Below, one piece after another: positions 50,842 to 57,790 of a DNA stretch of 59,857 nt (positions within the stretch are counted from its first letter, which is position 1; each line of letters starts with the position of its first letter). This DNA is from Phaeobacter sp. 11ANDIMAR09 (GTDB lineage Bacteria > Pseudomonadota > Alphaproteobacteria > Rhodobacterales > Rhodobacteraceae): positions 1 through 59,857 of the forward strand of contig NZ_LIKT01000027.1 of NCBI RefSeq assembly GCF_001294455.1, read 5' to 3'. The translations under genes were made by a program, and so were the position numbers. The notes beneath the pieces were generated by a model. That model was not told the DNA's origin. It worked only from the letters and a program-made list of their open reading frames with translations, and made no database searches.

Positions 50842-52974
50842 CTAACCGGCGTTATCGCCGCTAAAGCTTCGTTTGACGGCCAGGAGGCCGGTGTATTCGG
50901 GGTGATCGACAAAGCCTTCCATCCAGCTCCGTTCCCGCTCGCCCACTGGTTCGCCGGCGGTGAATTTCCGCTGGATCTCGGCGACCTGGTCAAAGCGTCC
51001 ATCCGGTGTGCTAGCCACTTGAAACTCGGCGGGGGCGGCCTTGGTCTTTGGCTTGGATTTCATCTGCAGGACCAGCGCGTCCCGAGCTGCAGCCGCGTCG
51101 GGATTGGGCTGAGATGAGGCAATTCGGGGCTGTGGCTTTGGAAAGACCGGCGAAACTACCTTGGCTTCCACCAATGCCGGGGTTTCCCGTCGCCCTGCGT
51201 TCATATCCGCGCCCAGTTGATCGGGTGTGATCGGCGCATGAAGCTCGGCCAGTTTCTTCTGGGCTTTGGTGATTTGGCTTCGGCGGCGAGCCGTAGAACG
51301 CGCGCCTTCCAGGTCAAAGAAACCGACCTTCTGCTGGCATTCGGCAAAGCCCATGTATTCGCCGGTGGTGGCGTAGATATGCAACCCGCTGTGCAAGTCT
51401 TCTGGGTCAAACCGGGCGACAATCTTGGTGCCTGCCTCCTGGCTCATCCAATCGCAGTGATAGACGTTTTTGTGCAGCGTCAGGCTGCCGTTGGATTTGT
51501 GCAGCTTTGCTGGAGCCTGACCCATCAGCCAAAGGCGGCGCTGATCTTCGGTCGCTTTGCGGATCGGCGCGCTGGCATAGCTTTCCTCAAAGGTCTGATC
51601 GAAGGACCGTCCGTTGGTGGTTGCTGAGCGGCGACCGGGGCGGGCGTTGTGTTCAGCGATCCCTTCTTCCAGGACCTCCAGGAAGTCAGCGGCCCTGATA
51701 GCCCGGCTGGCGTAGTTTTCGGGTTTGGCGTCAGGCCGGTTGCCAACATAGGCCCCGGCAAAGCGCGGGTCTTTCGCCACGTCGCTTGCCAGGTCCCGAA
51801 AGGCCCGCTCGATGGGCTTGGCCTGACCATGGGCCGGGGTGGCCCAGTGCATTTGAATTCCCAGATGGGGAAGCACTCCGATTGGGTCGTCTTCGCGCAC
51901 CTTGAACCTGAAACGGGTAGGGGCGCCGGCGGTCATCCACTTGTTGGCAAATTCCCGGCCATTGTCGAAGAGGCAGCGTTTGGGGATACCCCAGTTTTCG
52001 ACCATCTCGCCAAAGGCGGCCATCACCATGACCTTGTTGGGGTCATGATCGACGCGCCAGGAAAGGATTTTGCCGGAGTAGAGGTCCTGAAAGGCGACGA
52101 TCTGAGGGCGGTTTATGGTCCCATCAGGCCATTCCACAAAGACGTCGATCTTATGGCAGTCTGCGTTCACCGCTTCCAGAGCGGTCAGCGTGGACCGGTC
52201 GCGGATCTGGGCAGGAAAGCAGCGCATAAGGCCGTTGGCCCCTTCACGCTTGAAGACCTGGACTGTGCGCGGCACTTCTGCATCCACTTGGCGCTTGGCC
52301 GTCTTCTGGATCGGGTAAGGCCAGCCTTTGCGTTTCGCCTCTGCAACAGCGGCGCGATAGCTTTGGGCGAATGTCGGGCGCTCAAGGCGCAGGAATGCAC
52401 TCTTGAGCCAATCCATAAAGGGGCGGTACTGGGCGCGGTCCTCGGGCTTGCTTCGCTTCTTTGGCGGGCGCGGGGCGAGATAGGCCAGGCGGTCTTCTGG
52501 GGCAATGCCCTCAACCAGGGCGATCCAGTTGTAGACCGTGCGGGGGCTGACGCCCTTCTCCTGGGCGATGGCCTCTACCGCCACCACATGGGTCGCGCCG
52601 CTGATGTGCAGGGCTTCGACCTTCTGCAGGGTGTCCAGACGATCAGCGGCAGTGTCTTTCGCCTTCTGGTTCAGCGCGTCGAACTCTGCCCAGGCCTGGC
52701 CCCGGTCGAGGTTTTCTTCGGGGTGATCTTTGGCGCGCTGCGCTTCCTGCTTAAGCAGGGTTAAACGGGCGTTCAAAGGCAGCACAGACCAATGGTAGAG
52801 CATACCACCGCCGCGGCCAGGCTTGCGCTTGATCGCGCCGGGGGTGGCGCGCCAGTTTTCACGCAAAGCATAGGCATTCACGCCGCGCTCGGAACCGGGC
52901 AGGCCAGGCAGGCAAGCCTCTGCAATCTGCTCAGCAGACCACCATTCACGGGAGGGCGAGATATCAGCACTCAT
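50842..52974 (-). CDS. MuA-like DDE transposase
   Basis: 710 residues. The N-terminal Mu-type DNA-binding domain reads SREWWSAEQIAEACLPGLPGSERG; internal HTH domains follow (KGVSPRTVYNWIALVEG). The RNase-H core has D (DCHKIDVFVEWPDG), D (CLFDNGREFANKW) and E (KPIERAFRDLASD), about residues 285, 350 and 405. The C-terminal Mu-transpos_C barrel and a MuB-contact tail follow. It carries out strand transfer and replicative transposition. ATG 52974 overlaps the ParB stop (ATGA). Confidence 0.95.
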   Translation of the reverse strand: MSADISPSREWWSAEQIAEACLPGLPGSERGVNAYALRENWRATPGAIKRKPGRGGGMLYHWSVLPLNARLTLLKQEAQRAKDHPEENLDRGQAWAEFDALNQKAKDTAADRLDTLQKVEALHISGATHVVAVEAIAQEKGVSPRTVYNWIALVEGIAPEDRLAYLAPRPPKKRSKPEDRAQYRPFMDWLKSAFLRLERPTFAQSYRAAVAEAKRKGWPYPIQKTAKRQVDAEVPRTVQVFKREGANGLMRCFPAQIRDRSTLTALEAVNADCHKIDVFVEWPDGTINRPQIVAFQDLYSGKILSWRVDHDPNKVMVMAAFGEMVENWGIPKRCLFDNGREFANKWMTAGAPTRFRFKVREDDPIGVLPHLGIQMHWATPAHGQAKPIERAFRDLASDVAKDPRFAGAYVGNRPDAKPENYASRAIRAADFLEVLEEGIAEHNARPGRRSATTNGRSFDQTFEESYASAPIRKATEDQRRLWLMGQAPAKLHKSNGSLTLHKNVYHCDWMSQEAGTKIVARFDPEDLHSGLHIYATTGEYMGFAECQQKVGFFDLEGARSTARRRSQITKAQKKLAELHAPITPDQLGADMNAGRRETPALVEAKVVSPVFPKPQPRIASSQPNPDAAAARDALVLQMKSKPKTKAAPAEFQVASTPDGRFDQVAEIQRKFTAGEPVGERERSWMEGFVDHPEYTGLLAVKRSFSGDNAG

Positions 52975-53984
52975 CCGGTGGCCCCCCGCTTGCTCTCAAA
53001 TGGAACCACCTCAGGGGCTTCTGCGTCTTCGACGGCAACATCGTTGATCAATTTGATCAACTCGTCGCAGTACAACCGTGTAAACTCACGGCGGGCGCTC
53101 TTAGGTGCCCGCGAAAAGGCGTCTTTCAGCTTTCCCACGTGCTGCTCATGCGGGGACTGCACCGCCGCTCCTGGGGCTTTCTTGCGGTTTAGCACTTCCT
53201 TGGCGGTCTTGGCTTCCCCAGATCCCAGGGAGGCGCAAATCGCGCTACGGTCGGCCTGTTCGCCACATTTGGCGATCTGTTCCAGGTCCTTGAACTGCAC
53301 CCGATTGGGGGCCTGCCGCAAAAGGGCGATTTCGTGCTTGGAGAGCTTCTCCCCGACGCTGATCAGGCGGCGAATGTGCCGGTCTCCCTTGCCGAAGACC
53401 TCGGCGGCATTGGCGCTGAAAGATGCAACGGACATTATGTCCGTTGCATTCCACCGCCCATGAGCTCCGGCCTTTCCTCTGGCAGTCTCAGGGTTGTCTC
53501 GCTCATAGAGTTCTTTGTGAGCTGCCAGGAAAACCGCCATGTCCAACGGGGTCAGCGGCGCGCCGGCCACGTTGGCGTCCACCTCAATGCGCAACGCTTG
53601 GTCATTGGTGCATTCGCTTACCTTGACTGGCACGTCTTCCAGCCCGGCTTCCTTGGCGGCGGTCAGGCGATGCAGCCCGTCCATCAGGCGATAGCCGCCC
53701 TTGATCCGGCGCACCAGCAACGGCTGCAGGATGCTGCCGACCTCCTGAATAGAGGAAACGATACTGGCGACGGCAGTTTCGGATGCTGTGCGCAGCCGTT
53801 CTTCGACTTCGATATCTGCGACGGGCAGGGTTTGAACGTTCTGCCAATTTGGAGGGGTCATAGCGGATGCTCCAGTTGTCTTGGGTTCAGTTGACGAAGG
53901 CCTGCCGTTCTGTGTGGCATGACCGATGGGACCGGCGCGCTCCGGGGCCTGAAAACGGCCCTCTATGATCTGCGCGCCAGGCAT
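52971..53984 (-). CDS. ParB/Srx-fold phage DNA-binding protein
   Basis: 337 residues. The ParB N-terminal domain is seen at about residues 45-150 (VADIEVEERLRTASETAVAS, then GGYRLMDGLHRLTAAKEAG) with a HTH further on (FGKGDRHIRRLISVGEKLSKHEIALL). Located just before MuA in the early operon. Phage ParB-like proteins of this type may organise phage DNA or control transposition. The start forms TAATG with the upstream gene. Confidence 0.8.
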   Translation of the reverse strand: MPGAQIIEGRFQAPERAGPIGHATQNGRPSSTEPKTTGASAMTPPNWQNVQTLPVADIEVEERLRTASETAVASIVSSIQEVGSILQPLLVRRIKGGYRLMDGLHRLTAAKEAGLEDVPVKVSECTNDQALRIEVDANVAGAPLTPLDMAVFLAAHKELYERDNPETARGKAGAHGRWNATDIMSVASFSANAAEVFGKGDRHIRRLISVGEKLSKHEIALLRQAPNRVQFKDLEQIAKCGEQADRSAICASLGSGEAKTAKEVLNRKKAPGAAVQSPHEQHVGKLKDAFSRAPKSARREFTRLYCDELIKLINDVAVEDAEAPEVVPFESKRGATG

Positions 53985-54286
53985 TAGGTGGCGTCTCGAT
54001 TGTGGGCCGAGACAAAGGCGTAGAAATCGGAGAGGCCGCCCATCGCCTGGAGGCCTGCCATCAGGTTGGCAACCCGCTCTTGAGAGACTTCCATAGCTTC
54101 AACGGCTGCATCTGATTGGTCCGCCAATTCAACGCGTTCGGGCGCTTGGCAAAGCCGAGCGGCCTGAAGTTCCTGGCTGACTTTTTCGAATGCCAGGCGG
54201 CTCTCTGCGTATTCGACAGTCGCAGCCTGCAAAGCAGCGGCAATTGGGACCAAAGAGGTCCGGCGGGATTGAAAGGTTGGGGTCAT
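53984..54286 (-). CDS. Small early phage protein, helical
   Basis: 100 residues from ATG 54286, all-helical (ATVEYAESRLAFEKVSQELQAARL; AAVEAMEVSQERVANLMAGL). Its ATG overlaps the TGA of the upstream gene (54283-54286). No family recognised. Confidence 0.6.
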   Translation of the reverse strand: MTPTFQSRRTSLVPIAAALQAATVEYAESRLAFEKVSQELQAARLCQAPERVELADQSDAAVEAMEVSQERVANLMAGLQAMGGLSDFYAFVSAHNRDAT

Positions 54287-54567
54287 TTCAAGAACTCCAG
54301 AAACAAGAGGAGAAAGAGCAATAGGCAGACGCACAAGCCTCCGATCAGGTCGTCAAGAAACTCGCCAAGCGTTGCCCAGGGCAGCCGGATCTTGCGGCCC
54401 CGGCCTGCCCAAAATGGAACAGAGCCGGGACCCATCGGTGCCGTGAGCGGGCATGAGATATCAAAAGCCCCCAGCGACCCATCCGCTGTGTCGCTGGGGT
54501 AGTGGCCCAACCGCATACAAGCCTTCGGAGCGTCTCGGTTGAGCGTGGGGGAACCAGGGGAGCGCAT
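54283..54567 (-). CDS. Small early phage protein with C-terminal membrane helix
   Basis: 94 residues with a single hydrophobic helix at the C-terminus (IGGLCVCLLLFLLLFLEFL). The N-terminal part is Pro/Gly-rich. It starts 4 bases after the stop of the preceding gene. It could be a membrane-targeted early protein acting on the host; function unknown. Confidence 0.45.
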   Translation of the reverse strand: MRSPGSPTLNRDAPKACMRLGHYPSDTADGSLGAFDISCPLTAPMGPGSVPFWAGRGRKIRLPWATLGEFLDDLIGGLCVCLLLFLLLFLEFLK

Positions 54568-54571
54568 TGTC

Positions 54572-54877
54572 TTAAACGCTCTCGGAAATTCGGAAGAAAG
54601 ACTGGAGCGGTTTGATTTGGATCGGCTTCAAATGAACGCCTTTGCGAACCGCATCGGTTAGAATTTGCCGCTGCAGTTCACAGGCCAATGAAAGGCTCAA
54701 ATGCTCCGGGTCAGCGAGGAAATTTGTGACACGGTTCTTTGAGCCGGGCTTCTTGGGGTCCAACAGGTAGTTGCTGGGGAAAGTTCCCAATTGGAGGGTC
54801 GACTCCTTGACCCAGACTGAAAACTGATCCGGGGAGGGGATGACTAAAACAATGTGCTGTTCTGGCGCGTTGATCAT
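54572..54877 (-). CDS. First early-operon gene, unknown function
   Basis: 101 residues (MINAPEQHIVLVIPSPDQFSVW ... FFRISESV). It is the first gene transcribed leftward from the control region, where Mu has ner. It does not look like the Ner HTH family. GAGG lies upstream of ATG 54877. Confidence 0.6.
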   Translation of the reverse strand: MINAPEQHIVLVIPSPDQFSVWVKESTLQLGTFPSNYLLDPKKPGSKNRVTNFLADPEHLSLSLACELQRQILTDAVRKGVHLKPIQIKPLQSFFRISESV

Positions 54878-54889
54878 GGGTGCCTCGCG

Positions 54890-54928
54890 TTATGATTGCC
54901 CAATCTTAATCATAACGCTTTATGATTA
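54890..54928. promoter_or_regulatory. Early promoter/operator cluster
   Basis: Three copies of TTATGATT in 38 bases: TTATGATT at 54890-54897, its inverted copy AATCATAA at 54908-54915 and TTATGATTA at 54920-54928. The last two form a perfect 8-bp inverted repeat with a 4-base spacer. It lies immediately upstream of the early operon and about 110 bases from the divergent repressor gene, so it is probably the operator that silences the transposition genes. Confidence 0.65.
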
Positions 54929-54989
54929 TCAACCATCAAATATGAAAAAATCCCGTGAAGATGTGAACCTGCAAATTTATGCAGGTTGC

Positions 54990-55012
54990 GAAAATCACAT
55001 TGTGGTATGATA
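54990..55012 (+). promoter_or_regulatory. Repressor promoter element (duplicated upstream of luxR)
   Basis: GAAAATCACATT, then 4 bases, then TATGATA. The same 23-bp layout occurs at 55495-55517 before luxR, with 19 of 23 positions identical. ATCA and TGAT arms lie 10 bases apart. TATGAT could be the -10 box for the repressor. A 26-base gap separates it from ATG 55038. Confidence 0.6.
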
Positions 55013-55037
55013 GAGTGCCCGAAACACGGGGGTGAAC

Positions 55038-55373
55038 ATGCCAAAGATCGATTGGGAGCGGCGTCGGAAAAATATCCGCATCCTTATGGCAGTGGCGGGT
55101 ACTAATCCTACTAGCCTGGCCGAAAGCGTTGGGCTTTCGCCAAATACTCTGTCGAAATTCACCGGTGGAGCCACGCAAAGCCTGAGCCCGCGTTCGCTAG
55201 GTTTGATTGTGGACGGTTTGGGGCTTAGCTCGGCATCTGATCTTGATACTGACAACCCAATAAATGACCCAAAGGTAACTCTCAGAAGGCTTATTGATGA
55301 TCTTCCTGAGGAAAAGCTTCCTGCGCTCCTAAAGGAGCTTGAAGTTCGGTTTTCCGAGTATCTTCAAGAGTAG
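55038..55373 (+). CDS. HTH phage repressor (c-like)
   Basis: 111 residues. A Cro/CI-type HTH lies at about residues 10-65 (NIRILMAVAGTNPTSLAESVGLSPNTLSKF); the C-terminal helix (DLPEEKLPALLKELEVRFSEYL) may oligomerise. It is divergent from the early operon, as c is in Mu. GGGGGTGAAC supplies the ribosome site before ATG 55038; a GTG at 55032 is possible. It should bind the TTATGATT operators. Confidence 0.8.
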   Translation: MPKIDWERRRKNIRILMAVAGTNPTSLAESVGLSPNTLSKFTGGATQSLSPRSLGLIVDGLGLSSASDLDTDNPINDPKVTLRRLIDDLPEEKLPALLKELEVRFSEYLQE

Positions 55374-55483
55374 ACACTTCAAGGACAATTAGTATCGCTG
55401 CGCAGAGCGTTTCCTCCGGGAGGCGCTCTACAAGGCGTTGCAGGTCCAATCTTGCTGGGATCATTTGGACATTTTCATCAGTG

Positions 55484-55517
55484 TTGACATTTATGAAAAT
55501 CACATTCTATTATGATA
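55484..55517 (+). promoter_or_regulatory. luxR promoter with shared operator
   Basis: A near-consensus promoter: TTGACA (55484-55489), an 18-base spacer and TATTAT (55508-55513). The duplicated element GAAAATCACATT-N4-TATGATA (55495-55517) overlaps the spacer and -10 box, so a protein bound there would block the promoter. AAGGGGA before ATG 55539 is the ribosome site. Confidence 0.7.
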
Positions 55518-55538
55518 AAACATCTTTAAGGGGAATGT

Positions 55539-56147
55539 ATGGTAATGACTACCTTTCTTCAAGAAAATTTTTCGGGGTTTGGCTACGTGGTCCTCGGGTT
55601 AGGGGAGATGCCGACTTCAGCAGTGACCAACTTTGAGGTCGACTGGCACCAAAAGTATTTTGCAGAGCAGTATCATCGAGTTGACCCGGTCTTTAAATTC
55701 TTTGCCGACTGCCGGGGCCGATCCGGGACCAGGTTAGTCTCTGAGGCAGAAATGGAAACGCCTCTGTATGAAGAGGCAAAACTCTACGGGGCCGACAGTA
55801 ACTTCATTTCAGTTTCGGCCATAGGAGGGAGCCAGATGGTCCTTGGCGGCGTTAACCATGATCTGGATGTTACCAGGGCATCAATGATCCATAAGTCCTG
55901 CCGAGCAGCGCATAGATCGATCCTTTTAGAGAGGGTTGACCAACTGAGTGACCTGCAGATCGATTTTCTTGAAATGTGCGAGGAAGGACTGATCGACAAG
56001 CAAATCGCCTGTGAGCTTGGGGTGTCGATTTCGGCGGTTGCCCAGAGGAAAAAGGCGATTTGCAACAAGATCGGAGTTTCTAATTTCCGGGCGGCGCTTT
56101 CCCTATACTCGGTTCGAAAATGGAGCGGAATTGTTCCCCTTGTATAG
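55539..56147 (+). CDS. luxR: LuxR-family quorum-sensing regulator, prophage-encoded
   Basis: 202 residues. The N-terminal autoinducer-binding domain (about 10-130) has the family residues Trp36, Tyr40, Tyr45 and Asp49-Pro-Val (WHQKYF, YHRVDPVF) and FISVSAIGG in the sheet. The C-terminal LuxR HTH (about 137-190) reads LSDLQIDFLEMCEEGLIDKQ, then CELGVSISAVAQRKKAI. It should bind the signal made by the adjacent LuxI. It is co-oriented with the repressor and luxI, inside the phage control arm. An ATG at 55545 is an alternative start. Confidence 0.92.
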   Translation: MVMTTFLQENFSGFGYVVLGLGEMPTSAVTNFEVDWHQKYFAEQYHRVDPVFKFFADCRGRSGTRLVSEAEMETPLYEEAKLYGADSNFISVSAIGGSQMVLGGVNHDLDVTRASMIHKSCRAAHRSILLERVDQLSDLQIDFLEMCEEGLIDKQIACELGVSISAVAQRKKAICNKIGVSNFRAALSLYSVRKWSGIVPLV

Positions 56148-56171
56148 AAGTGTAGCCGGTTGAAAAAAACA

Positions 56172-56187
56172 TATCAAATTATGATAA
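56172..56187 (+). promoter_or_regulatory. luxI operator (TATCA-N5-TGATA dyad)
   Basis: TATCA (56172-56176) and TGATA (56182-56186) form a perfect inverted repeat around AATTA, ending in the TTATGATAA motif shared with the early operators and the luxR promoter. TATGAT (56180-56185) could be the -10 box of a separate luxI promoter. It is unlike the classical lux box (ACCTGT-type), so it may be read by the repressor, LuxR or both. Confidence 0.5.
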
Positions 56188-56197
56188 GTAGCGTCAT

Positions 56198-56818
56198 ATG
56201 ATGACTAACACCTTCCTGGTCGATCTGCGTGACCCTTCGTCTCGTGTGGATCTGTATGCTGATTGCCTCCGTTTGCGGAAAGAAGTGTTTATCTCTCAGA
56301 TGGGTTGGAACCTCTACGAGGCCAGCGGTTGCGAGTATGACCAATATGATATCCCGGCTTCGATCCATCTGGCGGCAACGTTGAACGGGGTTTTGGTTGG
56401 GTGCATTCGGTTGCTCCGTACCGATAGCGTTCATAGCGGTGTCACATACATGATCTTGGATGCACATCGAGGGAAGATCCCAAACTTGCCCCAGGGGATA
56501 ATGCATGAAGAGCTTGTGTCCGAGAGCGTTTGGGAAGCTTCAAGGCTTGCGATTTCCACGTTAGTGCCCGGCGAAATTCGAAACCAGCTCCTGATCGGTT
56601 TGGTAGATGCAGCGCGGCGGTACGTTCAAGAAGCAGGAGGGGTCTCAATGTTAGGAATGATGCATCCGGCTTTTTTGAGAACCTTTAGGAGAGCGGGTTT
56701 CAATGTGCGCCGGTTCGGCCCAACGGCGCCGCAAAGAGATGGCCCGATCTGTGTCTTACGCTGGGACTTTGTGGCAGAAACCTCCGAAAGAACGATAAGC
56801 GTGCTGTGCAGCGGTTGA
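56198..56818 (+). CDS. luxI: LuxI-family acyl-homoserine lactone synthase, prophage-encoded
   Basis: 206 residues. All diagnostic LuxI residues are present at the family spacing: Arg27, Phe31, Trp37, Glu46, Asp48, Asp51, Arg71, Glu113 and Arg116 (RKEVF, GW, EYDQYD, CIRLLRT, WEASRLA). The enzyme makes an N-acyl-homoserine lactone from SAM and acyl-ACP or acyl-CoA. It follows luxR with a 50-base gap holding the dyad at 56172. The start is ATG 56198 or 56201. Chain length of the signal cannot be read from the sequence. Confidence 0.93.
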   Translation: MMTNTFLVDLRDPSSRVDLYADCLRLRKEVFISQMGWNLYEASGCEYDQYDIPASIHLAATLNGVLVGCIRLLRTDSVHSGVTYMILDAHRGKIPNLPQGIMHEELVSESVWEASRLAISTLVPGEIRNQLLIGLVDAARRYVQEAGGVSMLGMMHPAFLRTFRRAGFNVRRFGPTAPQRDGPICVLRWDFVAETSERTISVLCSG

Positions 56819-56842
56819 GGCTGCACAGGAGGTATTGAATTC

Positions 56843-57022
56843 ATGAAGAAAATCGTCCTCAGCTCTCCTGGTGTGCAGCAGCCAAAGGTGCACAAGGGGT
56901 GGCGGAGTTTTGCAAATTCCGTTGAAATGCAAAGGCTTAAAATTCTCGACGAGAGAATAGAACGTCAAAAAAAATTCTTAGCGATACTGTTAAGGATCGG
57001 AAGGCGATCCGTTCCAGGCTGA
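56843..57022 (+). CDS. Small basic protein at the end of the lux operon (59 aa)
   Basis: A 59-codon gene with a strong AGGAGG 8 bases before ATG 56843 and only 24 bases after the luxI stop. Sequence is Lys/Arg-rich with helical character (MKKIVLSSPGVQQPKVHKGW, then EMQRLKILDERIERQKKF). It is too short for usual gene finders. Being third in the lux operon it may act downstream of quorum signalling, for example as an anti-repressor, but no family is recognised. Confidence 0.6.
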   Translation: MKKIVLSSPGVQQPKVHKGWRSFANSVEMQRLKILDERIERQKKFLAILLRIGRRSVPG

Positions 57023-57079
57023 TCCGCCGAATGCGTCGGGCAAACGGCGCAGAATAGAAGCGAACTTTGAATTGAGGGA

Positions 57080-57122
57080 TATCAGACACCTAGCTAGGCT
57101 TTGCACGTTTAGGCGTCTGATA
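57080..57122 (+). terminator. Hairpin downstream of the lux operon
   Basis: TATCAGACACCTA (57080-57092) and TAGGCGTCTGATA (57110-57122) pair at 12 of 13 positions across a 17-base loop. No T-run follows, so it may be a weak or bidirectional terminator, or part of the phage end region. It lies 58 bases after the 59-aa gene. Confidence 0.5.
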
Positions 57123-57129
57123 AGCGTTT

Positions 57130-57393
57130 CTAGTTAAGGCACAGGAACAGATCTGCGTTTTCGTATGTATTGGAGTTGGCGCGCGTTGAAACATATTCAG
57201 CACGCTTTTTGTGGCCCTTCTCGCAGATCCGTTGGGCCTCGGCTGTTGAAGCTGCAAGCGCCTCTTCGCGGTTCGTGAGTTGAGAGGTGATAATCGTTAC
57301 GCTGTCGCCGTTGAAGTCGGAGACAATTGGATTTGCTGCGATGTCGCAGGCGGCCAGGGCTGCCAGTGCGAATAAAGGTATGGCTTTTCTCAT
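57130..57393 (-). CDS. Small lipoprotein
   Basis: 87 residues from ATG 57393. The N-terminus RKAIPLFALAALAAC has a lipobox L-A-A-C at residues 13-16. The rest has VSDFNGDSVTIITS and AAEAQRICEKGHKK, resembling short surface lipoproteins found scattered in roseobacters. GGAAGACC precedes the start. It is convergent with the lux operon; whether it belongs to the phage is unclear. Confidence 0.65.
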   Translation of the reverse strand: MRKAIPLFALAALAACDIAANPIVSDFNGDSVTIITSQLTNREEALAASTAEAQRICEKGHKKRAEYVSTRANSNTYENADLFLCLN

Positions 57394-57790
57394 AGGTCTT
57401 CCACTTTTTGAATGTGAGCCAGTTTGAACACGGTGCACCGCACAACTCAAGAGTTTATTTTGTCGGCAAGAAAACCTTTTGGGTGAATTTCGGTCGGGGC
57501 GTATCCCTGAAAGCCTCTGAAAATCCGTTCCGAGTTCGAAAGCGATGTTCCGGTTGCTCATTCTCACTAACCGTATGCAATTTATGCCAATATTTCGTTC
57601 TCGGAACTGGAAAGCACCGACGCGCTCTAATTCCGAGTTCGGGACTCAACATAATGACGCTTATCGGCTCGGCAGGGCGTGGTTACCGCTTCAGCCTGGC
57701 AGGGAGCGTTGAAGGTCTGGTGTGCGGACGGAGCCGACATTAGCCGCAGTTCCACGGATGGCCGCTTTGAGGCAGGCGACCTCAAGCCAC
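57394..57790. other. Non-coding region with the left 128-bp repeat
   Basis: 397 bases without a convincing gene. It contains the 128-bp repeat at 57527-57654 and, near the end, GCGGACGGAGCCGACATT (57724-57742), similar in style to intergenic sequence near the chemotaxis receptor gene. No clear promoter is visible. Confidence 0.4.
57527..57654 (+). repeat. 128-bp diverged repeat, copy 1
   Basis: Begins GTTCCGAGTTCGAA and ends TTCCGAGTTCGGGACTCAACATAA, with an inverted related block CGTTCTCGGAACTG in the middle (offset 69). Copy 2 at 59078-59205 has the same length and the same block offsets (0, 69, 104), so the pair is collinear with no net insertion. Internal inverted blocks can fold into a hairpin. 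The two copies flank one gene. Confidence 0.65.

Larger units (their letters stand above)
19074..57022 (-). mobile_element. Mu-like transposable siphophage (prophage), approximate extent
   Basis: A contiguous phage genome of about 38 kb, inverted in this window. It has a divergent repressor arm at the right, a leftward early operon with MuA, MuB, HU, GemA and Mor, lysis genes, Mu gp25-gp37-type head genes, a siphovirus/GTA-like tail and a com-like module at the far left. Gene order matches Mu for the left half and head. The tail tube, tape measure and GTA-like tip genes replace the Mu contractile tail, as in B3- and RcapMu-type phages. All essential blocks appear intact. The boundaries given are the outer terminator at 19074 and the last gene of the lux operon; the true TG...CA ends and 5-bp duplication were not identified. 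Confidence 0.88.

Noticed and set aside
51649-52764. A 371-codon plus-strand frame
   Set aside because: Antisense shadow of MuA, without start site or recognisable protein features.
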